From an uncultured Pseudomonadota bacterium (GTDB lineage: Bacteria > Pseudomonadota > Gammaproteobacteria > Steroidobacterales > Steroidobacteraceae), in NCBI GenBank assembly GCA_903929455.1, contig CAIYVA010000094.1, positions 1-64,000 on the forward strand: a DNA stretch of 64,000 nucleotides, given 5' to 3'. A program made the translations under genes and the position numbers. Under the pieces are notes generated by a model, which saw only the letters and a list, made by a program, of their open reading frames with translations, was not told where the DNA came from and did no database searches. Positions 48,287 through 58,062 of the stretch are shown here, piece after piece (within the stretch, counting starts at the first letter, position 1; each line of letters opens with the position of its first letter).

Positions 48287-48958
48287 TTAAGTGAGATGCG
48301 TCTGAAAGAAAGCCAATGAACGTTGTAACGAGAGTGCAGCGCTTGCTGCATTATACGCCGGCCTATCTGGGCAATTAAACCCGTGTTCAGCTGGATATAA
48401 GTAGTACTGTTCAAGCGGATAGCGCGCTTTGAGTTCGTTAACGCTGTCCAGAGAGATGTAGGGGTCTTTTTCGCCAAAGTGAAAGATCATCGGGCATTTT
48501 GGTTGGTGCTGGAGATACTCAGAGAGTCCACCGCCGTAATAGGATGCAACAGCGCTGACCGGTAGGTGGGCGGCTGCCAAGTAGGCTAACGTGCCTCCCC
48601 AGCAATAGCCGACGATGCCCACAGGGCCTACGTGCGATACGGATCCGATAGCCGCCGCTATGTCTAATAGAGCCTGTTGATTATCCATCTTGCGAATCAG
48701 CTCTATCGCCCTTGGTATATCTGAATAGGGCACATCCACTTGTGGGCTGATGCGATCAAATAAAGCAGGAGCGATGGCGAGATAACCGTGCATCGCGTAC
48801 TCACGTACCACCGATCGGATATGGGCATTGACGCCTAGCGCCTCCTGTAGAACCACTACCGCATGTCGCGCTGGTTGTGCGGGGCATGCGCAATAGGCAT
48901 CTAACTGATGCTCATCCGCCGCCGTCAGTTTAATGGTCTTAGTCACTAATTCAGGCAT
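48287..48958 (-). CDS. Dienelactone hydrolase family protein
   Basis: An alpha/beta hydrolase of about 223 residues. The nucleophile is the Cys in GIVGYCWGGTLAYL, as in dienelactone hydrolase, with Asp in FGEKDPYIS and His in AEHGFNCPD completing the triad. The start at 48958 (MPELVTKTIKL) has AGGGA upstream; a longer frame reaches 49006. Family members open dienelactones in chloroaromatic breakdown, but many act on other esters. It is the first gene of the run with gabD and an MFS transporter. Confidence 0.88.
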   Translation of the reverse strand: MPELVTKTIKLTAADEHQLDAYCACPAQPARHAVVVLQEALGVNAHIRSVVREYAMHGYLAIAPALFDRISPQVDVPYSDIPRAIELIRKMDNQQALLDIAAAIGSVSHVGPVGIVGYCWGGTLAYLAAAHLPVSAVASYYGGGLSEYLQHQPKCPMIFHFGEKDPYISLDSVNELKARYPLEQYYLYPAEHGFNCPDRPAYNAASAALSLQRSLAFFQTHLT

Positions 48959-49174
48959 AGCGTCCCTGGCTGCGTGTCGCATCTGGCGTGCCGTCACCGA
49001 CGCCAAAATTCGTCGCGTAAAAACCGATAATACTATACATATCAGTTAGTTATTAATATATTGCCGCGCCACCCATCGTGCAGCACGCTGGGGTTCAGTG
49101 ACCCCGAGTGCGAACGATAACAAGACGGCCGCTCCGTTCCACTACAATGTCGGCCCCTTAGATGGTGTCCACCC

Positions 49175-50761
49175 GTGCCCTCACGCCGTATCGATCGCCG
49201 CTATGAGCAACGTCTCGCCGGATTAATCAATTCCGGTGAGCGCGGCGTATTGTTGGGCGGTCAGAAAGGGGTTGAAAAAGAATCGCTGCGCGTGAGTTTG
49301 GATGGCCTTATCTCGACCCGTGAGCATCCGCGTCTGTTGGGATCTGCGCTGACGCACCCTCATTTAACGACCGATTACTCAGAGGCACTCATTGAGTTAG
49401 TGACCCCAACGTTCACCACCAGTTGGGAGTTGTTGCAGTATCTCACTGACCTGCATCAGTTTGTGTATCGACATCTTGATGATGAGCTGCTTTGGTCTGC
49501 CAGCATGCCGTGTCGCTTAAAGGGTGATGCCAGCATCCCGATCGCCCAATATGGATCGTCAAATATTGGACGAATGAAAACGATTTATCGCAATGGCTTA
49601 AGCCTGCGCTATGGCCGCATCATGCAAGCCATTTCGGGCGTGCACTTTAATTACTCATTCCCTGCGCAGTTCTGGCCGGTACTCGGCGATGTACTTAAGC
49701 GCTCCGATATGGGCCAAGATTTTATTTCAGAGACTTACTTCTCTCTGCTCCGGAACTATCATCGACACGGTTGGATTATTCACTACCTATTCGGTGTATC
49801 GCCCGCCGTGTGTCGCTCATTTGTCGATGGACATGAAGACCACGGTCTCACTGATGATGGTCGTGGCACATTAATAGGTGCGTATGCGACGTCCTTAAGA
49901 ATGAGTGATCTTGGCTATCGCAATAAGCAGCAGGCAGATTTTTCAATTTCGGTTAACTCTCTCGATCACTATTTGCGAGATATGGCGAACGCAGTTTCTA
50001 CACCAAGCGCTGAGTACGAGCGCCTCGGTGTGCGTGTTGATGGCGAGTGGCGTCAACTCAACGCCAATCGTCTGCAGATCGAGAATGAGTACTACGCTTT
50101 CATTCGACCTAAGCGCGTCGCGCGCTCAGGTGAGCGACCAACCAAAGCGCTACGACGCTCTGGAGTTGAGTACGTTGAAATGCGCTCTCTCGATGTCAGC
50201 CCACTCGATCCTGTGGGGGTTAACCAGAACAAGTTACGGTTCTTAGAGAGCTTCGCCGCTTTCTGCGCTCTAGCGCCTAGTGACCCGATCACCAGTGATG
50301 AGCAGCGTGAGCTAGATGGCAACCACGTCGCAGTCGCGCGTCGTGGTCGTGAGCCGGGTCTGCAGTTGCGCTTGGGCGGTCGCGGCGCAGACATGCTGAC
50401 GTGGGCACAAGAGATTTTAGAATCGATGCAAGGCACTTGTGAGCTACTTGACCACGACAATCCGAAAAAGCCCTACACCGAAGCGCTTGCTCTGCAGAAA
50501 CAAAAACTACTTGATGTGAGTGCAACACCGTCAGCGCGTATTCTTAAGGAAATGACGGATACCGGGGAATCCTTCTTTGACTTAGGTATGCGGCTGTCGA
50601 CTGCTTATAAGTCCTACTTTACGGAATTAACCGACTTAGACGGCTCGCGTCTAAGTGCATTTGCTGCTGAGGTCGACGAGTCTGTCGAGGATCAGGCGCG
50701 TTTAGAAAGCGCAAACGCCGAACCGTTTGCGGAGTATCTGCACAAGTACCTCGCCAAGTAG
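49175..50761 (+). CDS. gshA: Glutamate--cysteine ligase
   Basis: Catalyses the first, ATP-dependent step of glutathione synthesis; 528 residues, of the gammaproteobacterial type I class. Recognisable parts are GQKGVEKESLRVSLDG, TTDYSEALIELVTP, SGVHFNYSFP and EYVEMRSLDVSPLDP. The start is GTG. With gor and gloA also in the window, a glutathione-based thiol system is indicated. The upstream region 49007-49174 is AT-rich and probably contains its promoter. Confidence 0.95.
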   Translation: MPSRRIDRRYEQRLAGLINSGERGVLLGGQKGVEKESLRVSLDGLISTREHPRLLGSALTHPHLTTDYSEALIELVTPTFTTSWELLQYLTDLHQFVYRHLDDELLWSASMPCRLKGDASIPIAQYGSSNIGRMKTIYRNGLSLRYGRIMQAISGVHFNYSFPAQFWPVLGDVLKRSDMGQDFISETYFSLLRNYHRHGWIIHYLFGVSPAVCRSFVDGHEDHGLTDDGRGTLIGAYATSLRMSDLGYRNKQQADFSISVNSLDHYLRDMANAVSTPSAEYERLGVRVDGEWRQLNANRLQIENEYYAFIRPKRVARSGERPTKALRRSGVEYVEMRSLDVSPLDPVGVNQNKLRFLESFAAFCALAPSDPITSDEQRELDGNHVAVARRGREPGLQLRLGGRGADMLTWAQEILESMQGTCELLDHDNPKKPYTEALALQKQKLLDVSATPSARILKEMTDTGESFFDLGMRLSTAYKSYFTELTDLDGSRLSAFAAEVDESVEDQARLESANAEPFAEYLHKYLAK

Positions 50762-50926
50762 CCAGGGCACAGCCGATTGATTGCCCACAATGTGTGACTG
50801 GCGTCCCAATTTGCTGGCGATTGCGCTTAATTTCGTGCGCAGACGCGCAGATTAATTGCGTCATTCGGTGTGTACTAATGCGTCTGGGGCGCTCACTTAA
50901 GAATGCCCGTTTAGGGTTGAATACGA

Positions 50927-52147
50927 TTGGATTCCAAGAGCTCAACGATTCTGTTTCCGAGTGAGGCGGTGCCCGCAGACGCCAAGCACACCTCCGCCTT
51001 GCGGCTGAGTTTCGGCGCTGACTTGGAGCGTGAGTTTGAGTTGCATGCTGCTGATAAGCGCTTACACAAAATCCGTATAACACTCTGTTTGGCTATGCTG
51101 TTGGCATTGGGATTCGGCATGCTGGATGCCGGCAATACGAACTCAGTAAGCGGCGGTTTTTGGGCTAACGGCAGCGTGCTCTTAATAATGGTGCTGCTGG
51201 GTGCTGCGCTCGCCGTGACTCACTTGCGCGCTGGTTTAGTGCGTTACTGCAAGGTCGCTGAAGTGTTGGCGATCAGCCTTGGTCTGACTGCCGCAGCCGG
51301 TGAGTTATTCGGTGCAGCCAGTTTCGGACCGATGGCGTTGACTCGCATTATGCTCGTCGTGCTTTACAGCTACCACCTATTAGGCCTACGTTTTTTCCAA
51401 GCAATTCGTGTGAACGCTGTTCTTTATGTTGCATACGGTGTGATCGGCGGCTTTGCCGGGATGCCACTTCCGGCGCTGGCAGCGATGCTATTTGCGTTAG
51501 CGTTGGTCAACGCAGTCGGTGCGACCTTGTGCTTTAGTTTTGAGCATGAACAGCGCGCCGCCTTCTTAGAGCGGCGGATGCTCAGTGCCACTGCTGCCCG
51601 CGATGGTTTGACAGCGCTTAACAATCGACGACGATTCGATGAGCACTTGAATACCGTTTGGCCGCTGGCTCAGCGGGATGGTGTACCACTGGCGCTGTTG
51701 TTAGTCGATATCGACTCCTTCAAAGCGTACAACGATTGGTATGGTCATCAAGCGGGGGATGACTGTCTGCAAAAAGTGGCTGCTGCGCTTCGTGATGCGG
51801 CTCGCCGTCCACTGGATTTCACTGCGCGCTACGGTGGTGAGGAATTCGCTGTTATTTTATATAACGCAAGTCGGTCGTACGTGTCTGAGACGGCCGCGCA
51901 AATACATAAGAATATTGCCGCCTTAGAGTTGCCTCACAGTAACTCTGCGGTCGGTAATCGAGTGACGGTGAGCATCGGAATTGCTCATGTGGTGCCCTCG
52001 CTCCATAGAAGCGCACAGGGCTTTGTGCAGCTGGCAGACCAATCGCTCTACCAGGCCAAGGAGGAGGGCCGGGACCGGTCTGTCTCTAATAACACGGCTT
52101 ACGATTCTCTAAAAACGGGCATATTCCGGATTAACCGCCGGGCCTAA
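50927..52147 (+). CDS. Membrane-bound diguanylate cyclase (GGDEF)
   Basis: A 406-residue protein with an N-terminal cytoplasmic segment, about six membrane helices (residues 50-205), and a GGDEF domain. The active-site motif is GGEEF in ARYGGEEFAVIL, so cyclase activity is expected. An RPLD five residues before it is an intact product-inhibition I-site (RxxD). LTALNNRRRFDEHL and DIDSFKAYNDWYGHQAGD are also canonical. No EAL domain is present. The start is TTG at 50927; a later start is possible. It stands alone. Confidence 0.9.
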   Translation: MDSKSSTILFPSEAVPADAKHTSALRLSFGADLEREFELHAADKRLHKIRITLCLAMLLALGFGMLDAGNTNSVSGGFWANGSVLLIMVLLGAALAVTHLRAGLVRYCKVAEVLAISLGLTAAAGELFGAASFGPMALTRIMLVVLYSYHLLGLRFFQAIRVNAVLYVAYGVIGGFAGMPLPALAAMLFALALVNAVGATLCFSFEHEQRAAFLERRMLSATAARDGLTALNNRRRFDEHLNTVWPLAQRDGVPLALLLVDIDSFKAYNDWYGHQAGDDCLQKVAAALRDAARRPLDFTARYGGEEFAVILYNASRSYVSETAAQIHKNIAALELPHSNSAVGNRVTVSIGIAHVVPSLHRSAQGFVQLADQSLYQAKEEGRDRSVSNNTAYDSLKTGIFRINRRA

Positions 52148-52287
52148 GATCGCCCCTTGCCTCGCCAGTCTGTCTGAGGTCGCGCTTGGGCTCACGATTA
52201 GGCCCTCTCGCTGATAATATGCCGCTTCCGCCTAGAATCAGGACGCCCGTCCCCCTAGCCGCGGTGCTGTTTCCGAGAGGCTCTATC

Positions 52288-55200
52288 ATGTCGACGTCAC
52301 TACCCGCCCCAACCCCCATTCATCGTTTGCTCATCGCCAATCGGGGCGAGATTGCCATTCGAGTGATGCGCGCGGCTAATGAGTTGGGCATCAGTACGAT
52401 TGCGATCTACTCACAAGAGGACCGGTTCTCGTTGCACCGGGCAAAGGCGGATGAGAGTTACCAGGTAGGTGTTGGCCGCGGTCCCATCGAAGCCTACTTG
52501 GACATTGCCGATGTGATTCGCATTGCCGTCGAGACGCAATGCCAAGCCATTCATCCCGGCTATGGCTTCCTTGCTGAGAATCCAGATTTCGCCGATGCGT
52601 GTGCTGCTGCGGGTATTATTTTCATAGGGCCATCACCAGACACGATGCGTCTGCTAGGCAATAAGGTGTCGGCGCGCGAGCTCGCGGTGTGCGCCGGGGT
52701 GCCGGTGATGCCGGCGACAGGTCCGTTGCCAACCGACATGAAGCAAGTGGCGAAACTGGCTGCGGCGGTTGGTTATCCACTGATGCTTAAGGCAAGCTGG
52801 GGCGGCGGCGGTCGTGGCATGCGCACGATTGAAAGCGAAGCCGAACTGGCTGATCTGGTGCCCGCTGCGAGACGCGAGGCCAAATCTGCCTTTGGTAATG
52901 ATGAGGTCTACTTAGAGAAGCTCATTCGCCGAGCGCGCCACGTCGAGGTGCAGCTGCTTGGCGATCGGCACGGAACTCTGGTTCATTTGTGGGAGCGTGA
53001 CTGCACCGTACAGCGTCGCAATCAGAAGGTTGTTGAGCGCTCACCCGCGGTTTTTATGACGGATGTCGAGCGTCAGGCACTGTGCGACTTGGGTGTGCGT
53101 ATCGGTGCAGCTGCACACTATCAGAACGCCGGAACGGTCGAGTTTTTGCAGGATGCGGATACTCGACAACTCTACTTTATTGAAGTCAATCCGCGCATTC
53201 AGGTCGAGCATACGGTGACAGAAGAGGTCACTGGTATTGATATTGTGAAGGCGCAGATTCGTATCGCTGAGGGTCATCGCATTGGCTCGCTTGAATCAGG
53301 CGTGCCTGAGCAAGTAAATATCAAAGTGTCTGGTCATGCACTGCAGTGTCGAGTCACCACTGAAGATCCAGAAAGTGGGTTCAGTCCAGACTACGGTCAA
53401 ATCACTGCGTATCGAAGTCCTGCCGGCTTTGGTATCCGCCTCGATGCGGGCACCGCCTATGCCGGCGCGTTTATCGGCCGTTCGTATGACTCGCTACTGG
53501 TGAAGGTTACTGCGTGGGCGCCAACCGCTGAGGAAACGAAGCGACGCATGCACCGTGCGTTATGGGAATTTCGCATCCGTGGCGTCATGACTAACCTACG
53601 CTTTCTGGATCAGGTTATTTCTCATCCCCAGTTCGAAGCCGGCGACTACACGACGCGTTTCATCGACACCACACCGGAGCTTTTTAATTTCCCCAAGAGA
53701 CGCGATCGAGCTACTCGACTGCTCAATTTTATTGGTGATGTGATTGTGAATGGCAATACGGAGGTGCGTGGGCGTCAGCGTCCCACTCGTCTAACCGATG
53801 TGCGCTTACCGAAAGCTGCGCTATCCAAGCCTGTACCGAGTGGTTCTAAGCAGGTGTTAGATAAGCTCGGTCCGAAAGGGCTGGCAGACTGGATGATGAC
53901 ATCGCAGCGCACGCTCATCACTGATACGACGATGCGGGATGCGCACCAGTCACTGTTGGCGACCCGTATGCGTTCGCGCGATATGGTGGCCATTGCGCCT
54001 TACTACGCGAGCTGTCTACCGGAGCTTTTTTCAGTAGAGTGCTGGGGTGGCGCCACTTTTGACGTGGCCATGCGATTCTTAAAAGAAGACCCGTGGGAGC
54101 GGCTGGCGGCGTTGCGCGCCGCGATGCCTAACTTACTCACACAGATGCTTGTGCGCTCCGCTAACGCAGTGGGATACACCAACTATCCTGATAATGTTGT
54201 GCGCTATTTTATTGAGCAAGCGGCTGCTGGCGGCATTGATATTTTTCGAGTATTCGATCCTCTCAACTGGATCGATAATATGCGTGTTGCGATGGACGCG
54301 GTAGGTGCGTCTGGCAAGGTGATCGAAGCCGCTATCTGCTACACCGGCAATCTTGCGAATCCAAAAGAAACCAAATACGACCTCAAGTATTACGTGTCGC
54401 TAGCCAAGGAGCTGGAGCGGGCCGGTGCGCACATCATTGCGATTAAGGATATGGGCGGATTGTGTCGTCCGCAGGCGGCGCTCACCTTGATATCTGCGCT
54501 CAGAAACGAAGTGGGCTTACCGCTGCACTTTCATACGCATGACACCAGTGGCATCGGTAGCGCCACTGTGCTTGCGGCAGTGAATGCAGGCTGCCATGCG
54601 GTCGATGTGGCCATGGACGCCATGAGTGGTCTGACCTCGCAGCCTAATTTGGGATCGGTTGCTGAGGCCTTGCGCTATGGGCCACGGGATACTGGACTGC
54701 AGGCTGATCAAATCCGCTTGCTCTCCGCTTACTGGGAACAAGTCCGGCACGGCTACGTGGCCTTCGAGAGCGACATCCGTGCGGGGACTAGTGAGGTGTA
54801 TCTGCACGGCATGCCGGGTGGTCAATACACCAACCTACGTGAACAGGCGCGCGCACTCGGCATACCAGATCACCGCTGGCCTGAGGTATCGCGAGCCTAC
54901 GCCGAAGTTAATGACATGTTCGGTGATCTCATCAAGGTCACGCCAAGCTCTAAAATGGTCGGTGACTTGGCCATTAAGATGGTGACAAGCGGGCTAACGA
55001 GGGCTCAGATAGAGGACCCTGCGGTAGACGTCGCTTTCCCGGAGTCAGTCGTTCAGTTTATGCACGGCGATATTGGTCAACCGTATGGCGGTTTTCCGCA
55101 GGCATTGCAACGCAAAGTATTGAAAGGGCGGGTCCCACTCACAAGTCGACCGGGTGATGCGTTGCCGCCGTTGAATCTCACTGTCGAGAGATCGGTGGCA

Positions 55201-55755
55201 CAAAAACTGGCGGGTCGCGATGTGACCGATGCGGAGTTAGCATCCTATTTGATGTATCCAAAGGTATTCGTTGAGTACGCCAAAGACCGTATGCGCTTCG
55301 GCAATGTGTCGGCGCTGCCGACTGGTGCGTTCTTTTATGGGATGCAGGTCGGCGACGAAATCACGGTTGATCTGGAGCGCGGCAAAAGTTTGATCATTCG
55401 CTTTATTGCGGCGAGTGAAGTGGCCGAGGACGGGCTTCGGACGGTATTTTTCGAACTCAATGGCCAGCCACGTTCGGTGCGAGTGCCTGATCGTAGTCAT
55501 GTGGCGACGAGACCTCCAACGCGTAAGGCGGATATTGCCGATGCCAAGCAAATTGGTGCGCCAATGCCTGGTCACGTGATTACCGTCAACGCGGTAGAGG
55601 GCCAAAAAGTGGCGCGTGGCGAGACGCTACTGACAATTGAGGCGATGAAAATGGAAACAGCGGTACGCGCTGATCAGGATTCCATCGTATCTTCGGTCTT
55701 GGTGATTCCTGGACAACAGGTAGATGCTAAAGACCTTTTGATGATCATGAAGTAA
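52288..55755 (+). CDS. pyc: Pyruvate carboxylase, single-chain
   Basis: A biotin-dependent anaplerotic enzyme of about 1155 residues making oxaloacetate from pyruvate. Domains in order: biotin carboxylase (LLIANRGEIAIRVMRAA, HPGYGFLAEN, the ATP-grasp loop ASWGGGGRGM, EVNPRIQVEHTVTE), carboxyltransferase (TMRDAHQSLLATRMR, HFHTHDTSG), a tetramerisation linker, and C-terminal biotinyl domain with EAMKMET. ATG at 52288 has GAGAGG upstream and begins directly before the conserved BC start; the frame extends back to 52186. All domains are on one chain, unlike the PycA/PycB split common in gammaproteobacteria. Confidence 0.95.
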   Translation: MSTSLPAPTPIHRLLIANRGEIAIRVMRAANELGISTIAIYSQEDRFSLHRAKADESYQVGVGRGPIEAYLDIADVIRIAVETQCQAIHPGYGFLAENPDFADACAAAGIIFIGPSPDTMRLLGNKVSARELAVCAGVPVMPATGPLPTDMKQVAKLAAAVGYPLMLKASWGGGGRGMRTIESEAELADLVPAARREAKSAFGNDEVYLEKLIRRARHVEVQLLGDRHGTLVHLWERDCTVQRRNQKVVERSPAVFMTDVERQALCDLGVRIGAAAHYQNAGTVEFLQDADTRQLYFIEVNPRIQVEHTVTEEVTGIDIVKAQIRIAEGHRIGSLESGVPEQVNIKVSGHALQCRVTTEDPESGFSPDYGQITAYRSPAGFGIRLDAGTAYAGAFIGRSYDSLLVKVTAWAPTAEETKRRMHRALWEFRIRGVMTNLRFLDQVISHPQFEAGDYTTRFIDTTPELFNFPKRRDRATRLLNFIGDVIVNGNTEVRGRQRPTRLTDVRLPKAALSKPVPSGSKQVLDKLGPKGLADWMMTSQRTLITDTTMRDAHQSLLATRMRSRDMVAIAPYYASCLPELFSVECWGGATFDVAMRFLKEDPWERLAALRAAMPNLLTQMLVRSANAVGYTNYPDNVVRYFIEQAAAGGIDIFRVFDPLNWIDNMRVAMDAVGASGKVIEAAICYTGNLANPKETKYDLKYYVSLAKELERAGAHIIAIKDMGGLCRPQAALTLISALRNEVGLPLHFHTHDTSGIGSATVLAAVNAGCHAVDVAMDAMSGLTSQPNLGSVAEALRYGPRDTGLQADQIRLLSAYWEQVRHGYVAFESDIRAGTSEVYLHGMPGGQYTNLREQARALGIPDHRWPEVSRAYAEVNDMFGDLIKVTPSSKMVGDLAIKMVTSGLTRAQIEDPAVDVAFPESVVQFMHGDIGQPYGGFPQALQRKVLKGRVPLTSRPGDALPPLNLTVERSVAQKLAGRDVTDAELASYLMYPKVFVEYAKDRMRFGNVSALPTGAFFYGMQVGDEITVDLERGKSLIIRFIAASEVAEDGLRTVFFELNGQPRSVRVPDRSHVATRPPTRKADIADAKQIGAPMPGHVITVNAVEGQKVARGETLLTIEAMKMETAVRADQDSIVSSVLVIPGQQVDAKDLLMIMK

Positions 55756-55772
55756 GGCGGCAAAACGCCGCC
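55756..55772 (+). terminator. Hairpin terminator after pyc
   Basis: GGCGGC-AAAAC-GCCGCC begins immediately after the pyc stop codon, followed after about 10 bases by TTTTT. A 6-bp GC-only stem so placed is a likely terminator, although the T-run is offset. The next gene is convergent. Confidence 0.55.
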
Positions 55773-55809
55773 AAGCTTTGTGATTTTTACCATCCTCACG
55801 CTGGGTGGT

Positions 55810-57039
55810 TTAGCTGATGACGTCTTTTAGCGGAATGCTAGGATCTGCTAGTTTTTTCGGGTCACAGAGTGGCCGATCAGCAATGACTTTTTTTGCTGCC
55901 ATATAATCTTTGGCGTTATTAATGCAGTCTAAGGCAATTAATCGCCCTTCCTTTAGGTAGGCGCAGGAGAAGCTGCGGCTGTCGGGCAGGCCACGTAAAA
56001 CCACTTGGTCATAGTCGATGTTAAGGCCGACGATGAGGATCTTCAGGTCGTATTGATCTGACCAAAACCACGGTAGTTTGTTGTGGACCGTGCGTGTTCC
56101 AAGCATATTGGCGGCAACTGTTTTGGCTTGTTCAAAAGCGTTGTCTACGGATTCCAAACGTATGCGCTTGCCAGCGCGTGGATTAAATTGGCTGCAACAA
56201 TCGCCTGCCGCGAATATGCGTGAATCGCTCGTGCGGCACGTTTCATCGATCGCGATGCCATTCTCGCAGTCAAGACCGGCAGCGACTGCCAAGGCGATAT
56301 TGGGCTGTACGCCCATGGCTACAATCACTTCATCGGCTGGGTATTCGGTTCCATCCGATGCGAGTACTGCTGCGACACGGCTCGGGTCAGCCGGTGCTGA
56401 GAGAAATCCGCTGACGGTCGTGCTGAGGTGAATGCGTACGCCGGCTCGGCGGTGCTCGGAAGTAAAGAAGTCGGAAATCACTGGAGCGACTACTCGGTTC
56501 ATCACGCGCTCGCCCATTTCGATAACGTCGACTTCACAGCCCAGGCTTCGACAGGTGGCGGCGACTTCAAGTCCCATATAGCCGCCACCAACAATGACCA
56601 CTCGACTTCCCGATTGCAGTCGAGCACGAATGCGATCGGTGTCTTCAATGGATCGTAGAACGTGAATGCCGCTTAGCGAGGCGCCAGGGGCTGTTGACTG
56701 GCGTGGTGCTGCCCCTGTTGCAAGCAGTAGTTGGTCATAGCGAACGGGTGATCCCTTCGATAGCTCAATTTCTTGGCGATCACGATGGATCGCATTGACG
56801 CGGACGTTGAGTCTCAGATCAATCTGCTGGGTCTCGTAAAACGCGGGGGGCTTAATCCACATTCGTTCCAATGGCAGTTCGCCCGCTAGATATTTTTTTG
56901 ACAAAGGAGGGCGTTGATACGCTGGATATGCCTCCTCGCCGATCATGACGAGCTGTCCGGTGAATCCACTGCGGCGAAGGTTATCTGCGGTCTGTAAGGC
57001 CGCTTGTCCTGCACCAACCATCGCGATCGTGTCTGTCAT
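55810..57039 (-). CDS. FAD-dependent NAD(P)H:ferredoxin/rubredoxin reductase-type oxidoreductase
   Basis: A flavoprotein of about 409 residues. It has the N-terminal FAD motif VGAGQAALQTADNLR, RPPLSKKYL, the NAD motif VIVGGGYMGLEVAATCRSLG, and the second FAD motif IFAAGDCC. The C-terminal domain (KILIVGLNIDYDQVV) matches BphA4/PuR-type ferredoxin reductases that pass electrons from NADH to a ferredoxin for oxygenases. ATG at 57039 has AGGGA six bases upstream. No oxygenase or classic ferredoxin is adjacent; a [2Fe-2S] protein gene lies 600 bp away beyond glnB/glnK. Confidence 0.9.
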   Translation of the reverse strand: MTDTIAMVGAGQAALQTADNLRRSGFTGQLVMIGEEAYPAYQRPPLSKKYLAGELPLERMWIKPPAFYETQQIDLRLNVRVNAIHRDRQEIELSKGSPVRYDQLLLATGAAPRQSTAPGASLSGIHVLRSIEDTDRIRARLQSGSRVVIVGGGYMGLEVAATCRSLGCEVDVIEMGERVMNRVVAPVISDFFTSEHRRAGVRIHLSTTVSGFLSAPADPSRVAAVLASDGTEYPADEVIVAMGVQPNIALAVAAGLDCENGIAIDETCRTSDSRIFAAGDCCSQFNPRAGKRIRLESVDNAFEQAKTVAANMLGTRTVHNKLPWFWSDQYDLKILIVGLNIDYDQVVLRGLPDSRSFSCAYLKEGRLIALDCINNAKDYMAAKKVIADRPLCDPKKLADPSIPLKDVIS

Positions 57040-57106
57040 GTCATTCCCTAGCTGATGTCTCACTCTACCAGTGGGTGCCTATTTTTCCTCATGGCCGAGC
57101 GGTTTG

Positions 57107-57121
57107 GCACTAAACTTGTGC
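57107..57121. promoter_or_regulatory. NtrC-binding site 1 (enhancer) upstream of PII gene
   Basis: GCACTAAACTTGTGC fits the NtrC consensus GCAC-N7-GTGC exactly and differs from the classical GCACTAAAATGGTGC at two bases. Its centre (57114) is 31 bp from the second box, about three helical turns, as in the glnA enhancer of enterics. It is about 116 bp upstream of the start predicted for the sigma-54 promoter at 57204-57219. Confidence 0.65.
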
Positions 57122-57137
57122 GCTGTCTGATCGGTTT

Positions 57138-57152
57138 GCGCACCATTGGTGC
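57138..57152. promoter_or_regulatory. NtrC-binding site 2 (enhancer) upstream of PII gene
   Basis: GCGCACCATTGGTGC within TTGCGCACCATTGGTGCAA. It matches GCAC-N7-GTGC with one change (GCGC), with TTGC/GCAA flanks on both sides. The centre is about 85 bp upstream of the predicted transcription start. Confidence 0.65.
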
Positions 57153-57203
57153 AAAAACGCCGCAAATAACACTTAACTCATTGATTTTGTTATCTGTACC
57201 GGA

Positions 57204-57219
57204 CGGCACGAAAACTGCA
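57204..57219 (+). promoter_or_regulatory. Sigma-54 (-24/-12) promoter of PII gene
   Basis: CGGCACGAAAACTGCA keeps the invariant GG and GC at the correct spacing and matches TGGCACG-N4-TTGCA at all but two positions (CGG for TGG, CTGC for TTGC). Transcription would start near 57230, giving a leader of about 48 bases before the ATG at 57278. With the two NtrC boxes it forms a complete nitrogen-regulated promoter. Confidence 0.68.
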
Positions 57220-57250
57220 AGGTTAGGCGCACTTAGCGTATTTTCGTTAA

Positions 57251-57616
<366 letters not shown>

Positions 57617-57622
57617 TCACAC

Positions 57623-58009
57623 TTGAACAGCGCCTCCTTCGCCGGCAGTGACGATGAGGCGCTTGCTCGAGTGGTCGACGGATTGTGCTTAGAGTCAGCT
57701 AAACGTCACATTTTTTTGTGTGTAGGTGACGGTAAGTGCGCGCCACTTGAGGCATGCCAAGCCAGTTGGGATTTTCTTAAAAAGCGCCTGCGCGAACGCC
57801 AACTGGTAGATGTGGTTGGCGCCGTGCTTCGAACTAAGGTTGGGTGTTTGCGGATATGCCGCCGTGGACCGGTTGCCGTGGTCTATCCCGAGGGCATTTG
57901 GTACGGAGACTGTACCCCGCAAAATCTTGAGCTCATTATTGACGAGCACTTGGTCGGCGGTCGACCGATTAAGCATCTGCAGATAGGGCACAGCCCACTT
58001 GACCTTTAG
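57623..58009 (+). CDS. (2Fe-2S) thioredoxin-like ferredoxin domain protein
   Basis: A protein of up to 128 residues. Cysteines at 33, 39 and 46, then C76 and C80 in VGCLRIC, with the later [14 protein letters not shown], match thioredoxin-like [2Fe-2S] ferredoxins (Shethna-type/NuoE-like fold). One cluster per monomer is expected; the extra Cys is unassigned. The start is probably TTG at 57623 or a GTG about 16 codons later; the frame has no ATG. It follows the PII gene by 6 bp and is probably co-transcribed from the nitrogen-controlled promoter. Electron partner unknown. Confidence 0.85.
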   Translation: MNSASFAGSDDEALARVVDGLCLESAKRHIFLCVGDGKCAPLEACQASWDFLKKRLRERQLVDVVGAVLRTKVGCLRICRRGPVAVVYPEGIWYGDCTPQNLELIIDEHLVGGRPIKHLQIGHSPLDL

Positions 58010-58062
58010 CAGGTTGGTTCACGTGCGCGTTGGTTTCGGATAATTTTTTAGAGGTGAGAATA

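Noticed and set aside
57105-57120. Sigma-54-like element TGGCAC-N5-TTGTG
   Set aside because: The critical GC at -12 is GT, and the same bases form a much better NtrC box (GCAC-N7-GTGC); the -24/-12 promoter at 57204-57219 is a better match and better placed.
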